Source: Cohaesibacter sp. ES.047 (GTDB lineage Bacteria; Pseudomonadota; Alphaproteobacteria; Rhizobiales; Cohaesibacteraceae). From it: 64,000 bases of DNA. Position 1 is the stretch's first letter. Every line of letters starts with the position of its first letter. Below, piece after piece: positions 1 through 7,907 of the stretch. The position numbers and the translations under genes are program-made. Under the pieces are notes generated by a model. It ran no database searches and had not been told where the DNA came from. It saw only the letters and a program-made list of their open reading frames with translations. Location: the NCBI RefSeq assembly GCF_900215505.1, contig NZ_LT907844.1, forward strand, positions 4,170,001 to 4,234,000, read 5' to 3'.

Positions 1-1
1 G

Positions 2-2947
2 CCCGAACCGACATTTCTGGATGGCTACGACTGCCCTGTTCTACAGGTCATGCTGTCCGGCTCTTCGCAACAGGCATGGGAGGAAAGCCCCAGAGGACTA
101 TCCGCGCGAGATCTTGCCATGCATGTGGTCTTGCCGGAGCTCGACGGGCGCATTCTCAGTCGCGCCATCGCGTTCAAGGAAGAAGGCGAACTGGATGCGG
201 CAACTGAATACAAGCCTGTCACTCTGGTGCCCCACCAGAACAGAATTGCCTTTGTTGCAGCTCAGGCGCACGCTTGGGCGACCTTGCGCGTAACCGCCCC
301 GGACAAGCGAAAGATCGCGCTCGTACTGGCAAACTATCCCAACAAGGACAGCCGGATAGCCAATGGTGTTGGCCTCGATAGCCCCGCCTCTGTTGTCGGC
401 CTGATGAAGACGCTGATCGCTGAAGGCTATTGCGTGGATGGAGCGCCGGAGGATTCCGATGCGCTGATGACGCAAATCCTCGCCGGGCCAACCAATGCCG
501 ACGGAAGCGCCAACCGAAAAAGCGCATTCAGCCTCCTCGTCAATGAATACGAAGCATTTTTCAAGACGCTGCCCGAGACCGTTCGCGATGCCATATCGGA
601 ACGCTGGGGTGATGCTTCGTCAGACCCGATGGTGCGCGAGGGCGCATTCCAGTTGCCCATTCTATCATTCGGCAATCTGGTAGTCGGGGTTCAGCCAGCG
701 CGTGGCTATAACATCGATCCGAAGGAAACCTATCACGATCCGGATCTCGTCCCGCCACACAACTATTTTGCCTTCTATTTCTGGCTGAGAGAACGGTTCG
801 GTATCCATGCGGTCGTTCATGCAGGCAAACATGGCAATCTTGAATGGCTGCCCGGCAAGGCGCTGGCTCTCAGCGACGCGTGCTACCCGGAAGCCGTTCT
901 CGGGCCGGTGCCGCATCTCTACCCCTTCATTGTCAACGACCCGGGCGAAGGATGTCAGGCCAAACGACGCACGTCCGCCGTCATCATCGATCATCTCACG
1001 CCGCCACTGACCCGCGCCGAGGCGCATGGAGCTGGCGAAGAACTTGAGGCCTTGGTCGATGAATTCTATACCGCGCAAGGGGTTGATCCGCGCCGGTCGG
1101 CCAAGTTGCTTGATGAAATTCGCTTTCTGGCGAGCCGAACCGGTCTCGACAAGGACGCGGGCGTGGCCTCCGATGACAGCGATGATCAGGCATTGCAACA
1201 ACTCGACGCCCATCTCTGTGATATCAAGGAACTGCAGATCCGCGACGGTTTGCACATTCTGGGCCAATCACCGACAGACGGGCTCCTCGTCGACCTTCTC
1301 GTGTCCATTGCGCGCGTGCCGCGCGGGGGTGGCTCCGGGGACGCATCGCTCCATCGCGCGATAGCCTCTGACCTTGATCTTATCCTTGCAAATGAAATGT
1401 TTGATCCAATTGACTGCGATTTTGCAAAAGTCTGGACTGGACCGCGCCCGACTGAGCTGGCCGCAGTTTCTGATGCCCCATGGCGTCATTGTGGCGACAC
1501 CGTCGAGCGCATTGAAATCTTGGCAAGAAAACTTGTTTCAAAGGATATGACATGCCCCGATGGGTGGCAGAAAACCTGCGCGGTCCTTGATTGGATCGCT
1601 GAGGATTTGCGTCCGACCATCAAGGCCTGCGGTTCAGAAGAGTTCGGCAATTTGCTGAAAGGCCTGTCCGGTCGCTTCGTGCCGCCCGGCCCGTCCGGTG
1701 CACCGACGCGCGGAAGACCGGACGTCTTGCCGACAGGCCGCAACTTCTTTGCGGTCGATGTCCGATCCGTTCCTTCAAAAACAGCGTGGGCCATTGGCGA
1801 ATTGTCAGCCCAGCGCCTCGTCGAGCGGCACTATCAGGACGAGGGCGAATGGCTGCAGGCGATCGCCCTCACCTGCTGGGGAACCGCAAACATGCGAACC
1901 GGTGGCGACGATATCGCGCAGGCTTTGGCTCTGCTGGGTGTTCGACCGGTTTGGGAGCCTCAATCGGGTCGCGTGACGGGCATCGAAGTGCTCAAGCTGT
2001 CAGAACTACAACGACCACGTGTCGATGTAACGTTGCGGATCTCCGGCTTCTTCCGCGATGCTTTTCCGCACCAGATTGATTTGTTCGACAGCGCCGTGCG
2101 TCAGGTGGCCGCTCTTGAAGAGCCCGATGATGCCAATCCGATCGCAGCAAGGGTCCGGACTGAGCGACGGGATGCCGAGGAGCAAGGCCTTGATGCCGAC
2201 CTCGCTGAACGCAAGGCCACATTCCGTGTGTTTGGCTCCATGCCCGGTGCCTATGGGGCCGGTCTTCAGGCGCTCATTGACGAGAAGATCTGGGACAATC
2301 GGTCTGATTTTGCCGAAGCCTTCGTTGCATGGGGCGGCTTTGCCTATGGTGCCGGTCAATACGGGGATCGGGCCGCCGAAAGCCTCAAAACCCGCCTGTC
2401 CAAGGTGGATGCCGTGGTGCAAAATCAGGACAATCGGGAGCATGACATCCTCGACTCTGATGATTATTACCAGTTCGAGGGTGGACTTGCGGCCAGTGTC
2501 GAGGCCCTGAAGGGGACCGCTCCTAAGGTCTATCACAACGACCATTCTCGCGCAGAACGTCCGGTTATTCGCACGCTGGATGAAGAGATCGCGCGCGTGG
2601 TTCGCGGGCGCGCGGCCAACCCCAAATGGATCGCCGGCGTCATGCGCCACGGCTACAAGGGAGCCTTCGAGATGGCGGCGACCCTTGATTATCTGTTTGC
2701 CTTTGCAGCCACCACAAACGCAGTCGGTGACCATCATTTCGATCAGCTCTATGAGGCCTATATCAAAGATGATGACGTCGCCGACTTCCTGAAGGAAAAG
2801 AACCGACCGGCCTATGACGATATGGTGGATCGCTTTTTGGAAGCGATCGAGCGCGGCCTATGGACACCAAGATCCAACAGCGCCGCCTTCCATCTCAATC
2901 AAAACCGGTCAAAACGAGGGGACCCCCAAATGGAGATGCTTTCATGA
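2..2947 (+). CDS. cobN: Cobaltochelatase subunit CobN (5' truncated by window)
   Basis: This is the large subunit of the ATP-dependent CobNST cobaltochelatase, which inserts Co2+ into hydrogenobyrinic acid a,c-diamide in the cytoplasm. The frame is open from base 2, so the true start lies upstream; 981 residues are visible, whereas CobN proteins are usually about 1,250. The visible part opens with the CobN-like DCPVLQV and LSGSS stretch and carries the conserved HAGKHGNLEWLPGK segment near visible residue 270. The C-terminus is intact. The stop overlaps the cobO start by four bases (ATGA at 2944-2947), so the two are translationally coupled. CobS and CobT are not in this window. The identification is confident; the N-terminal third is simply unseen. 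Confidence 0.95.
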   Translation, partial: PEPTFLDGYDCPVLQVMLSGSSQQAWEESPRGLSARDLAMHVVLPELDGRILSRAIAFKEEGELDAATEYKPVTLVPHQNRIAFVAAQAHAWATLRVTAPDKRKIALVLANYPNKDSRIANGVGLDSPASVVGLMKTLIAEGYCVDGAPEDSDALMTQILAGPTNADGSANRKSAFSLLVNEYEAFFKTLPETVRDAISERWGDASSDPMVREGAFQLPILSFGNLVVGVQPARGYNIDPKETYHDPDLVPPHNYFAFYFWLRERFGIHAVVHAGKHGNLEWLPGKALALSDACYPEAVLGPVPHLYPFIVNDPGEGCQAKRRTSAVIIDHLTPPLTRAEAHGAGEELEALVDEFYTAQGVDPRRSAKLLDEIRFLASRTGLDKDAGVASDDSDDQALQQLDAHLCDIKELQIRDGLHILGQSPTDGLLVDLLVSIARVPRGGGSGDASLHRAIASDLDLILANEMFDPIDCDFAKVWTGPRPTELAAVSDAPWRHCGDTVERIEILARKLVSKDMTCPDGWQKTCAVLDWIAEDLRPTIKACGSEEFGNLLKGLSGRFVPPGPSGAPTRGRPDVLPTGRNFFAVDVRSVPSKTAWAIGELSAQRLVERHYQDEGEWLQAIALTCWGTANMRTGGDDIAQALALLGVRPVWEPQSGRVTGIEVLKLSELQRPRVDVTLRISGFFRDAFPHQIDLFDSAVRQVAALEEPDDANPIAARVRTERRDAEEQGLDADLAERKATFRVFGSMPGAYGAGLQALIDEKIWDNRSDFAEAFVAWGGFAYGAGQYGDRAAESLKTRLSKVDAVVQNQDNREHDILDSDDYYQFEGGLAASVEALKGTAPKVYHNDHSRAERPVIRTLDEEIARVVRGRAANPKWIAGVMRHGYKGAFEMAATLDYLFAFAATTNAVGDHHFDQLYEAYIKDDDVADFLKEKNRPAYDDMVDRFLEAIERGLWTPRSNSAAFHLNQNRSKRGDPQMEMLS

Positions 2948-3567
2948 CAGATGACATGAATGAAGAGACACAAAACGCGCGCCACACCGAGAAGATGAAA
3001 AAAAAGAAGGCAGCCCGAGACAAGATCCTTGCCACCAAGACCATCGAAAAAGGCCTTGTGATGGTTCACACCGGCAAGGGCAAGGGCAAATCGACCGCAG
3101 CCTTCGGGATGGCATTCCGCTCACTTGGACACGGCCACAAGATTGCGGTGATCCAGTTCGTCAAAGGGGCATGGAACTCCGGCGAAAAGCAGATTCTGGA
3201 AAAATTCCCCGAGCTTGTCACCATCAAGTCTATGGGCGAAGGCTTTACCTGGGAGACGCAGGATCGCCAGAAGGACATCGACAATGCCCGCTCGGCATGG
3301 GATGCCGCCAAGGAGGCGATTCTCGATCCGGAAATCCGGTTCGTGCTGCTCGATGAGCTGAATATCGTTCTGCGCTATGATTATCTGCCGATCGACGAAG
3401 TCGTCGCCTTCCTCAGGGATGAAAAGCCGGACGATACACACGTCGTCATCACCGGCCGCAACGCCAAGGACGAACTGATCGAAATCGCTGATCTTGTTAC
3501 TGAAATGACGCTGATCAAGCATCCGTTCCGCTCCGGCGTCAAGGCGCAGGAAGGGATCGAATTCTAA
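2944..3567 (+). CDS. cobO: Cob(I)yrinic acid a,c-diamide adenosyltransferase
   Basis: This enzyme transfers the adenosyl group from ATP to the reduced corrinoid cobalt to give the adenosylated form. The protein is 207 residues if it starts at the ATG of the ATGA overlap with cobN; the frame stays open further upstream, but that region is cobN coding sequence. A P-loop reading GKGKGKST lies near residues 43-51, preceded by the family's charged lysine-rich N-terminal segment. LLDELNIVL is the Walker B-like region, and RNAKDELIEIADLVTEM matches the C-terminal part of CobO/BtuR/CobA-type ATP:corrinoid adenosyltransferases. It follows cobN directly, as expected for the step after cobalt insertion. 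Confidence 0.95.
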   Translation: MTDDMNEETQNARHTEKMKKKKAARDKILATKTIEKGLVMVHTGKGKGKSTAAFGMAFRSLGHGHKIAVIQFVKGAWNSGEKQILEKFPELVTIKSMGEGFTWETQDRQKDIDNARSAWDAAKEAILDPEIRFVLLDELNIVLRYDYLPIDEVVAFLRDEKPDDTHVVITGRNAKDELIEIADLVTEMTLIKHPFRSGVKAQEGIEF

Positions 3568-3670
3568 AGGTCAAGTCCAATGCGGTGCATCAATGTGTGA
3601 TTTGCATTGAATTGCACCATACGGGCAAGTTGACTTGCCTGACCAAAGTCCTTTAGGACTATTGTCATGA
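3568..3670 (+). other. Intergenic leader with two small hairpins, cobO to riboswitch
   Basis: No gene is seen. Two compact inverted repeats occur: GGCAAG-TTGA-CTTGCC at 3624-3639 and AGTCC/GGACT at 3647-3660. Neither has a following T run, so a terminator for cobO is possible but not shown. The promoter for the riboswitch-led operon should lie in or near this stretch. Confidence 0.4.
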
Positions 3671-3865
3671 TGGTTCTCCCTTCCCGAGCGTGGTTGGGAG
3701 ATTAAAAGGGAACATGGTGAGGTGTACCCATCAGGGACCAAATCCATGGCTGTCCCCGCAACTGTGTTCGGCGAGCCGCCGCTCCTGATTTGCCACTGGT
3801 CTTTATGACTGGGAAGGCTTGAGCGGAAATTGGCGACGACCCGTAAGCCAGGAGACCTGCCATCA
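3671..3865 (+). ncRNA. Cobalamin riboswitch
   Basis: The conserved blocks of the cobalamin (AdoCbl-type) aptamer appear in order: an AAAAGGGAAC block followed by TGGTGAGG (3704-3722), the GGCTGTCCCCGCAACTGT block (3748-3765), and the B12 box GTAAGCCAGGAGACCTGCC (3844-3862). It sits upstream of the cobalt importer operon, so high cobalamin would be expected to lower expression of the importer. Just after it, GTTGATC-ATTCG-GATCAAC (3870-3888) forms a hairpin that could belong to the expression platform. With no T run there, control of translation initiation is more likely than termination, but this is inference. Confidence 0.93.
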
Positions 3866-4032
3866 GGACGTTGATCATTCGGATCAACACTCTAATCAAG
3901 ACGCCGGGGAATGCGTTTGGTGGAGAGACCGCCTGACGGCATTCTTCGCTTTCGTCGTTGGCCCTCCCTTCTCCAAGAATATTTCTTTTCGCGCGTCTCC
4001 ACTTTGACAAACCTGTCACGGGAGATATTTTT

Positions 4033-4824
4033 TTGAACAAATTTGTAACTGCGACTGCGCTCGCCGCCTCCATGCTGTTCTCGACCGCAGCATTCGCCCA
4101 TTTCCAGCTTGCCTACACACCAGACGTCAATGTCTCGCGTGCTGGAGATGTCCCCTACAAGTTGATTTTCTGGCACCCGTTTGAAAATGGCCATGTCATG
4201 GACATGGGCAAGCCGGAAGCTGTCTTCGCGGTTCACAAAGGCAAGAAAATCGACCTGATGGACAGCCTCAAGCCGATGACCTTCAAAGGCTCGGGGAACG
4301 AAGCGGACGCCTATGATGCGACCCTTCCTGTCAAACGCAACGGCGACTACATCGTGGTTGTCGAGCCTGCCCCCTACTATGAAGGCAGTGAAGACATCTA
4401 CATTCAGCAGATCACCAAGAGCTTCCTCAACAAGGGCGGCATTCCGACCGGTTGGAATGAGCCGGTTGGCCTGAAAACCGAGATTGTTCCGCTCAACAAG
4501 CCGACCAACATTCTCGTGGGCTCCACCTTCACAGGTCGTGTGTTGAATGACGGCAAACCCGCTGCCGGAATTGAAATCGAAATCGAATATATGGCTGCCG
4601 AGCCTGACATGGATGCCAACGCCCCCGGTGAGGTGAAGGCAGACCCTGCTCCAGGCGGCTCTGTTGTCGCAATCTCCGATGAGAATGGCTACTTCACCTT
4701 CGGTATTCCAAAGGCTGGGTTCTGGGGCTTTGCTGCCCTCGGCTCAGGTCCGGACACCGAATTTGAAGGCAAGGAACTGTCTCAGGACGCTGTCATCTGG
4801 ATCAAGGCGTTCGACCTCGATTGA
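4033..4824 (+). CDS. Periplasmic DUF4198-type cobalt/nickel uptake accessory protein
   Basis: The predicted exported protein has 263 residues. The start is a TTG at 4033 with a GGAG ribosome-binding site eight bases upstream; an upstream ATG at 3958 would add an unlikely segment before the signal peptide. Residues 1-22 form a signal peptide ending AAFA, with a histidine directly after the cut. The rest is beta-rich and matches the general pattern of DUF4198 proteins, which accompany Ni/Co ECF importers (the NikK type). It is first in the riboswitch-controlled operon, ahead of cbiM. I infer that it captures or delivers Co2+ in the periplasm; the metal specificity comes from the B12 riboswitch context. 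Confidence 0.75.
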   Translation: MNKFVTATALAASMLFSTAAFAHFQLAYTPDVNVSRAGDVPYKLIFWHPFENGHVMDMGKPEAVFAVHKGKKIDLMDSLKPMTFKGSGNEADAYDATLPVKRNGDYIVVVEPAPYYEGSEDIYIQQITKSFLNKGGIPTGWNEPVGLKTEIVPLNKPTNILVGSTFTGRVLNDGKPAAGIEIEIEYMAAEPDMDANAPGEVKADPAPGGSVVAISDENGYFTFGIPKAGFWGFAALGSGPDTEFEGKELSQDAVIWIKAFDLD

Positions 4825-4901
4825 TCGATCTTCATGTCACCACCGGCAGTTCGTCTGCCGGTGGCTTCGGGCCTTGAAGGTTCGAAGAAAGGAACAAACA
4901 A

Positions 4902-5519
4902 ATGCATATCGTTGATGGTGCATTGGCAAACGAAGTGGTCATCGGAGGGTCTTTGCTTTGTGCGGGCGGTCTCGTCATGGGGCTGCGCAAACTGCACATG
5001 GATCTGATTCCGGCAGCAGGCGTCCTCAGTGCCACGTTCTTCGTTGCGTCTCTTATTCACGTGCCACTGGGGGTCTCCAGCGTGCATCTCATCATGAACG
5101 GACTGGCGGGCATTATTTTGGGATGGGCAGCGTTTCCCGCGCTGTTTGTCGCGCTTTTGTTGCAGGCTGTCTTCTTTGGCTTCGGCGGCATAACGGTTTT
5201 GGGGGTTAATACCCTCAATATCGCAGGTCCCGCTCTGATCGTGGGCCTGATTGCACGTCCGTTTTTGTTGGGAACCTCTTCAGCCACGACCTTTGCCATT
5301 ATAGGCGGGATCGCTGGCGGGGCAGCGATTGCCCTGACCACGATCTTTGTTGCCGTGGCGCTCAGCCTGTCTGGCGACAATTTCATCGCCGCAGCAAAGC
5401 TCGTGTTCTTTGCGCATATCCCGATCATGATCATCGAAGGATTGTTGTCTGCCGCTGCGATGTATCTGATTTTCAAAGTTAAACCTGAATTGCTCGATGC
5501 AATGGGTCGGAAGGTGTAG
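4902..5519 (+). CDS. cbiM: ECF cobalt transporter S component CbiM
   Basis: This is the substrate-capture membrane subunit of an energy-coupling-factor cobalt importer. The 205-residue protein begins MHIVDG; a histidine at position 2 is the hallmark of CbiM/NikM, where the free N-terminus and His2 help bind the metal. Six or so hydrophobic helices follow, including HLIMNGLAGIILGWAAFP and FFGFGGITVLGVNTLN, both typical CbiM segments. It is followed by an L-like accessory protein instead of CbiN, which is absent. Expression should follow the upstream cobalamin riboswitch. NikM cannot be ruled out from sequence alone, but the B12 context supports cobalt. Confidence 0.92.
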   Translation: MHIVDGALANEVVIGGSLLCAGGLVMGLRKLHMDLIPAAGVLSATFFVASLIHVPLGVSSVHLIMNGLAGIILGWAAFPALFVALLLQAVFFGFGGITVLGVNTLNIAGPALIVGLIARPFLLGTSSATTFAIIGGIAGGAAIALTTIFVAVALSLSGDNFIAAAKLVFFAHIPIMIIEGLLSAAAMYLIFKVKPELLDAMGRKV

Positions 5520-5521
5520 TG

Positions 5522-6208
5522 ATGACCAATTTCAAAACTCTGTTTTTCGGCGCCTTGATGGTGCTTGTGGGCGGGTTTGTCGTCCCGGCTGAGGCTCACA
5601 AGGTGATCGCGTCAGCCTATGCTGAAGGCCCGATTATCGAAGGTGAAATCGGCTTCTCCAATGGTGACATGGCAACTGATGCCGTGGTTGAGGTTTTTGA
5701 TGACCAAGACAACAAGCTTGGCGAGGCGACAACCGATGAGGACGGGATCTTCCAGTTCACGCCAACAAAAGCGGTGCCCCATATTTTCAAGGCCAATCTC
5801 GGGGCTGGCCATGTTGCCGAATTCCGCATGGAAGTCGATGATTTGCCCGACGGGATCGGGGCTGATGCCTCAGCCAACGCTCCGGTGGAGGCACCTGCTG
5901 CGAAAGAAGTCGCAGCTGCTCAAAGCGAGCTGAAAGCAGAAGGCGTTGACCCGGCCGCCCTCAAAGAGCTGATCGAAGTCGCAGTCAATGATCAGATTGC
6001 CCAGATCAAGCCGATTGTTGCAAAGGCTGTTCGCAAGGAGACAAAACCTCTGCGCAAAACCGTCGCTGCCTACATGGAGAAGAATGACATGCAGGCCATT
6101 CTCGGTGGCATTGGCTATATCGTCGGACTATGCGGCGTTGGCTTCTATGTCGCCGCCCGGATGGAACGCAAAAAAGCCGCATCCGCCAATGGGGGGACAA
6201 CTGCCTGA
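5522..6208 (+). CDS. NikL/CbtL-like membrane-anchored accessory protein of cobalt importer
   Basis: This 228-residue exported protein has a signal peptide ending PAEA followed directly by HKV, so again a histidine opens the mature chain. A carboxypeptidase-regulatory-like beta domain covers roughly residues 25-110, an Ala/Glu-rich charged linker roughly 120-185, and a C-terminal membrane helix (IGYIVGLCGVGFYVAA) precedes a basic tail. This architecture matches the L components that go with K components in some NikMKLQO importers. It lies between cbiM and cbiQ and shares base 6208 with the cbiQ start. It probably substitutes for CbiN; that role is inferred. Confidence 0.7.
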   Translation: MTNFKTLFFGALMVLVGGFVVPAEAHKVIASAYAEGPIIEGEIGFSNGDMATDAVVEVFDDQDNKLGEATTDEDGIFQFTPTKAVPHIFKANLGAGHVAEFRMEVDDLPDGIGADASANAPVEAPAAKEVAAAQSELKAEGVDPAALKELIEVAVNDQIAQIKPIVAKAVRKETKPLRKTVAAYMEKNDMQAILGGIGYIVGLCGVGFYVAARMERKKAASANGGTTA

Positions 6209-7020
6209 TGACTGATGTGCTAGAACGGGCCGGACGCGCCCACAATACCAATATCTCAAAGGGTGGTGTGGATCGCACCTCTCGCATGTGGCTTCGTGAA
6301 CTCGATCCGCGTGTCCGCATCGTTGCGGTGGTGACAATGGCTATCTGTGTGGTGCAACTCTCCAGCCTGCCCGTTCTGGCGCTCGCCCTGTCATTCTCGA
6401 TCATTCTTATGCATCAGGCTCGGCTGCCCTTCTGGTCAACGCTGAAGCGTGTGGCAATGATGGACAGTTTCATCATCTTTCTGATCGTGATGTTGCCATT
6501 CACGACACCGGGCGTGGCCATGTTCACGGTTTGGGGCTTTCCCGCGTCTTATGAAGGTCTCTATGCTGCGGTCATCATCCTGCTGAAGGCCAATTCCATT
6601 GTCATGGCGACATTGGCACTGATAGGCACGCTTGAGGCCGTGACGCTGGGCCATGCCCTCTCCCGCCTCAAGGTGCCAGACCGCCTCGTGCATCTGTTGC
6701 TGTTCACCGTGCGCTATATCGACGTGCTGCACGCAGAGTATCAGCGTCTCCGCACAGCAATGAAGTGCCGTGGGTTCGCGCCGGGCAACAACTTGCACAC
6801 CTATCGAACTGTCGGCTATCTGGTCGGCATGCTGCTGATCCGATCCCTTGAGCGCTCAGAGCGGATTATGAAGGCGATGAAATGCCGAGGCTTCCATGGT
6901 CAGTTTCATCTACTCGACAACATGCAATTCTCTCGGCTGGACGTTGTCTTTGCCAGCTTTGCCTGCCTTGCGCTGTTAACGCTGCTCACTCTTGAGGTGG
7001 TTTATGGCGTTGCTGCTTGA
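6208..7020 (+). CDS. cbiQ: ECF cobalt transporter T component CbiQ
   Basis: The energy-coupling transmembrane subunit has 270 residues. The start ATG at 6208 overlaps the previous stop by one base (TGATG); a further upstream ATG at 6130 lies inside the preceding gene and is not preferred. Several hydrophobic helices are present. The motif MKCRGF occurs twice, near residues 184 and 225, matching the two cytoplasmic coupling helices that contact the ATPase in EcfT/CbiQ proteins. The 3' end overlaps cbiO by 17 bases. Confidence 0.93.
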   Translation: MTDVLERAGRAHNTNISKGGVDRTSRMWLRELDPRVRIVAVVTMAICVVQLSSLPVLALALSFSIILMHQARLPFWSTLKRVAMMDSFIIFLIVMLPFTTPGVAMFTVWGFPASYEGLYAAVIILLKANSIVMATLALIGTLEAVTLGHALSRLKVPDRLVHLLLFTVRYIDVLHAEYQRLRTAMKCRGFAPGNNLHTYRTVGYLVGMLLIRSLERSERIMKAMKCRGFHGQFHLLDNMQFSRLDVVFASFACLALLTLLTLEVVYGVAA

Positions 7021-7651
7021 GGGCCGAAATCTGGTTTTTGCCTATCCGGGCTTTCCTCCCTGTCTGGACGGCGTCAGTTTTGCGCTGAATTCGGGTGAGA
7101 GACTGGGGCTCGTGGGTGACAATGGAGCGGGCAAAAGCACTTTGCTGCATTTGCTCGTGGGGCTCGACAAACCTTCCGAGGGTACGATTTCGGCCTTTGG
7201 GCGGGATTTCGCAACCGAAGAGGATTTCCGTATCCTCCGGCGACGTGTCGGTCTTGTCTTTCAGGATCCTGACGACCAGTTGTTCTGTCCCACTGTGGCT
7301 GAAGACATCGCTTTCGGCCCACTCAATCTGGGCTACAGCAAGGAAGAGGCAATGGTGATTGTCGACGATACGCTGGAAGCCTTGCGTCTCACCGAGTTCA
7401 GGGACCGCGTAACCTACAAGCTGTCCGGCGGGCAGAAGCGGCTCGTCTCTCTGGCGACGGTGCTTGCCATGAAGCCAGAGATCCTTTTGCTTGACGAGCC
7501 GACCAACGCACTGGATGAAGACACCAGAAAACGGTTGATCGATATTCTCACTGATCTGCCTCAATCCATGATCATCGTCTCCCATGATAGAGCCTTCAGG
7601 GAAGAGGTCGTGACCAGAACTATTCTCATGGAAGGTGGACAAATCTGCTAA
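7004..7651 (+). CDS. cbiO: ECF cobalt transporter ATPase CbiO
   Basis: This is the ATP-binding subunit of the cobalt importer, 215 residues, slightly shorter than many CbiO proteins (about 270). Walker A GDNGAGKST lies near residues 37-45, the Q-loop in VFQDPDDQLF, the signature LSGGQKR near 140, and Walker B ILLLDEPTNALD near 158-169. The start at 7004 has a GAGGTGG ribosome-binding site and overlaps cbiQ; an in-frame ATG at 6992 lacks that site. It is the last gene of the importer operon, and the next gene is 256 bases away. Confidence 0.93.
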   Translation: MALLLEGRNLVFAYPGFPPCLDGVSFALNSGERLGLVGDNGAGKSTLLHLLVGLDKPSEGTISAFGRDFATEEDFRILRRRVGLVFQDPDDQLFCPTVAEDIAFGPLNLGYSKEEAMVIVDDTLEALRLTEFRDRVTYKLSGGQKRLVSLATVLAMKPEILLLDEPTNALDEDTRKRLIDILTDLPQSMIIVSHDRAFREEVVTRTILMEGGQIC

Positions 7652-7907
7652 AGTGCTTTTGTGGCACGCACTGGCAGTCTAGGCTTCTGTTGCCTATTCG
7701 CAGTGCTCTCCCAAGCGGACCACCCCCGCAAGATGAGAGCTGAAAAACATGTCAGTGCGGTTGATCCAATCCGGAGACCAAGACTGACCTGCAGGATTGC
7801 ATTATCGGTTTCGCATGCTGGACTTGGCATGCGGCCATAGTCTCCCTGCTGTTAAACCAGACCGGCATCAATAATGATGTCTCATGAACAACAAAGGGGA
7901 CTCTGAC
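7652..7907 (+). promoter_or_regulatory. Leader region before cbiX, possibly a degenerate cobalamin aptamer
   Basis: This 256-base gap has no convincing gene. It holds CACCCCCGCAAG (about 7717-7728) and CCGGAGACC (about 7772-7780), which recall the CCCCGCAACTGT and B12-box GGAGACC blocks of a cobalamin riboswitch. The spacing is short and the GGTG block is not recognisable. A hairpin GCATGC/GCATGC lies near 7814-7832. I treat it as a possible regulatory leader only. Confidence 0.25.
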
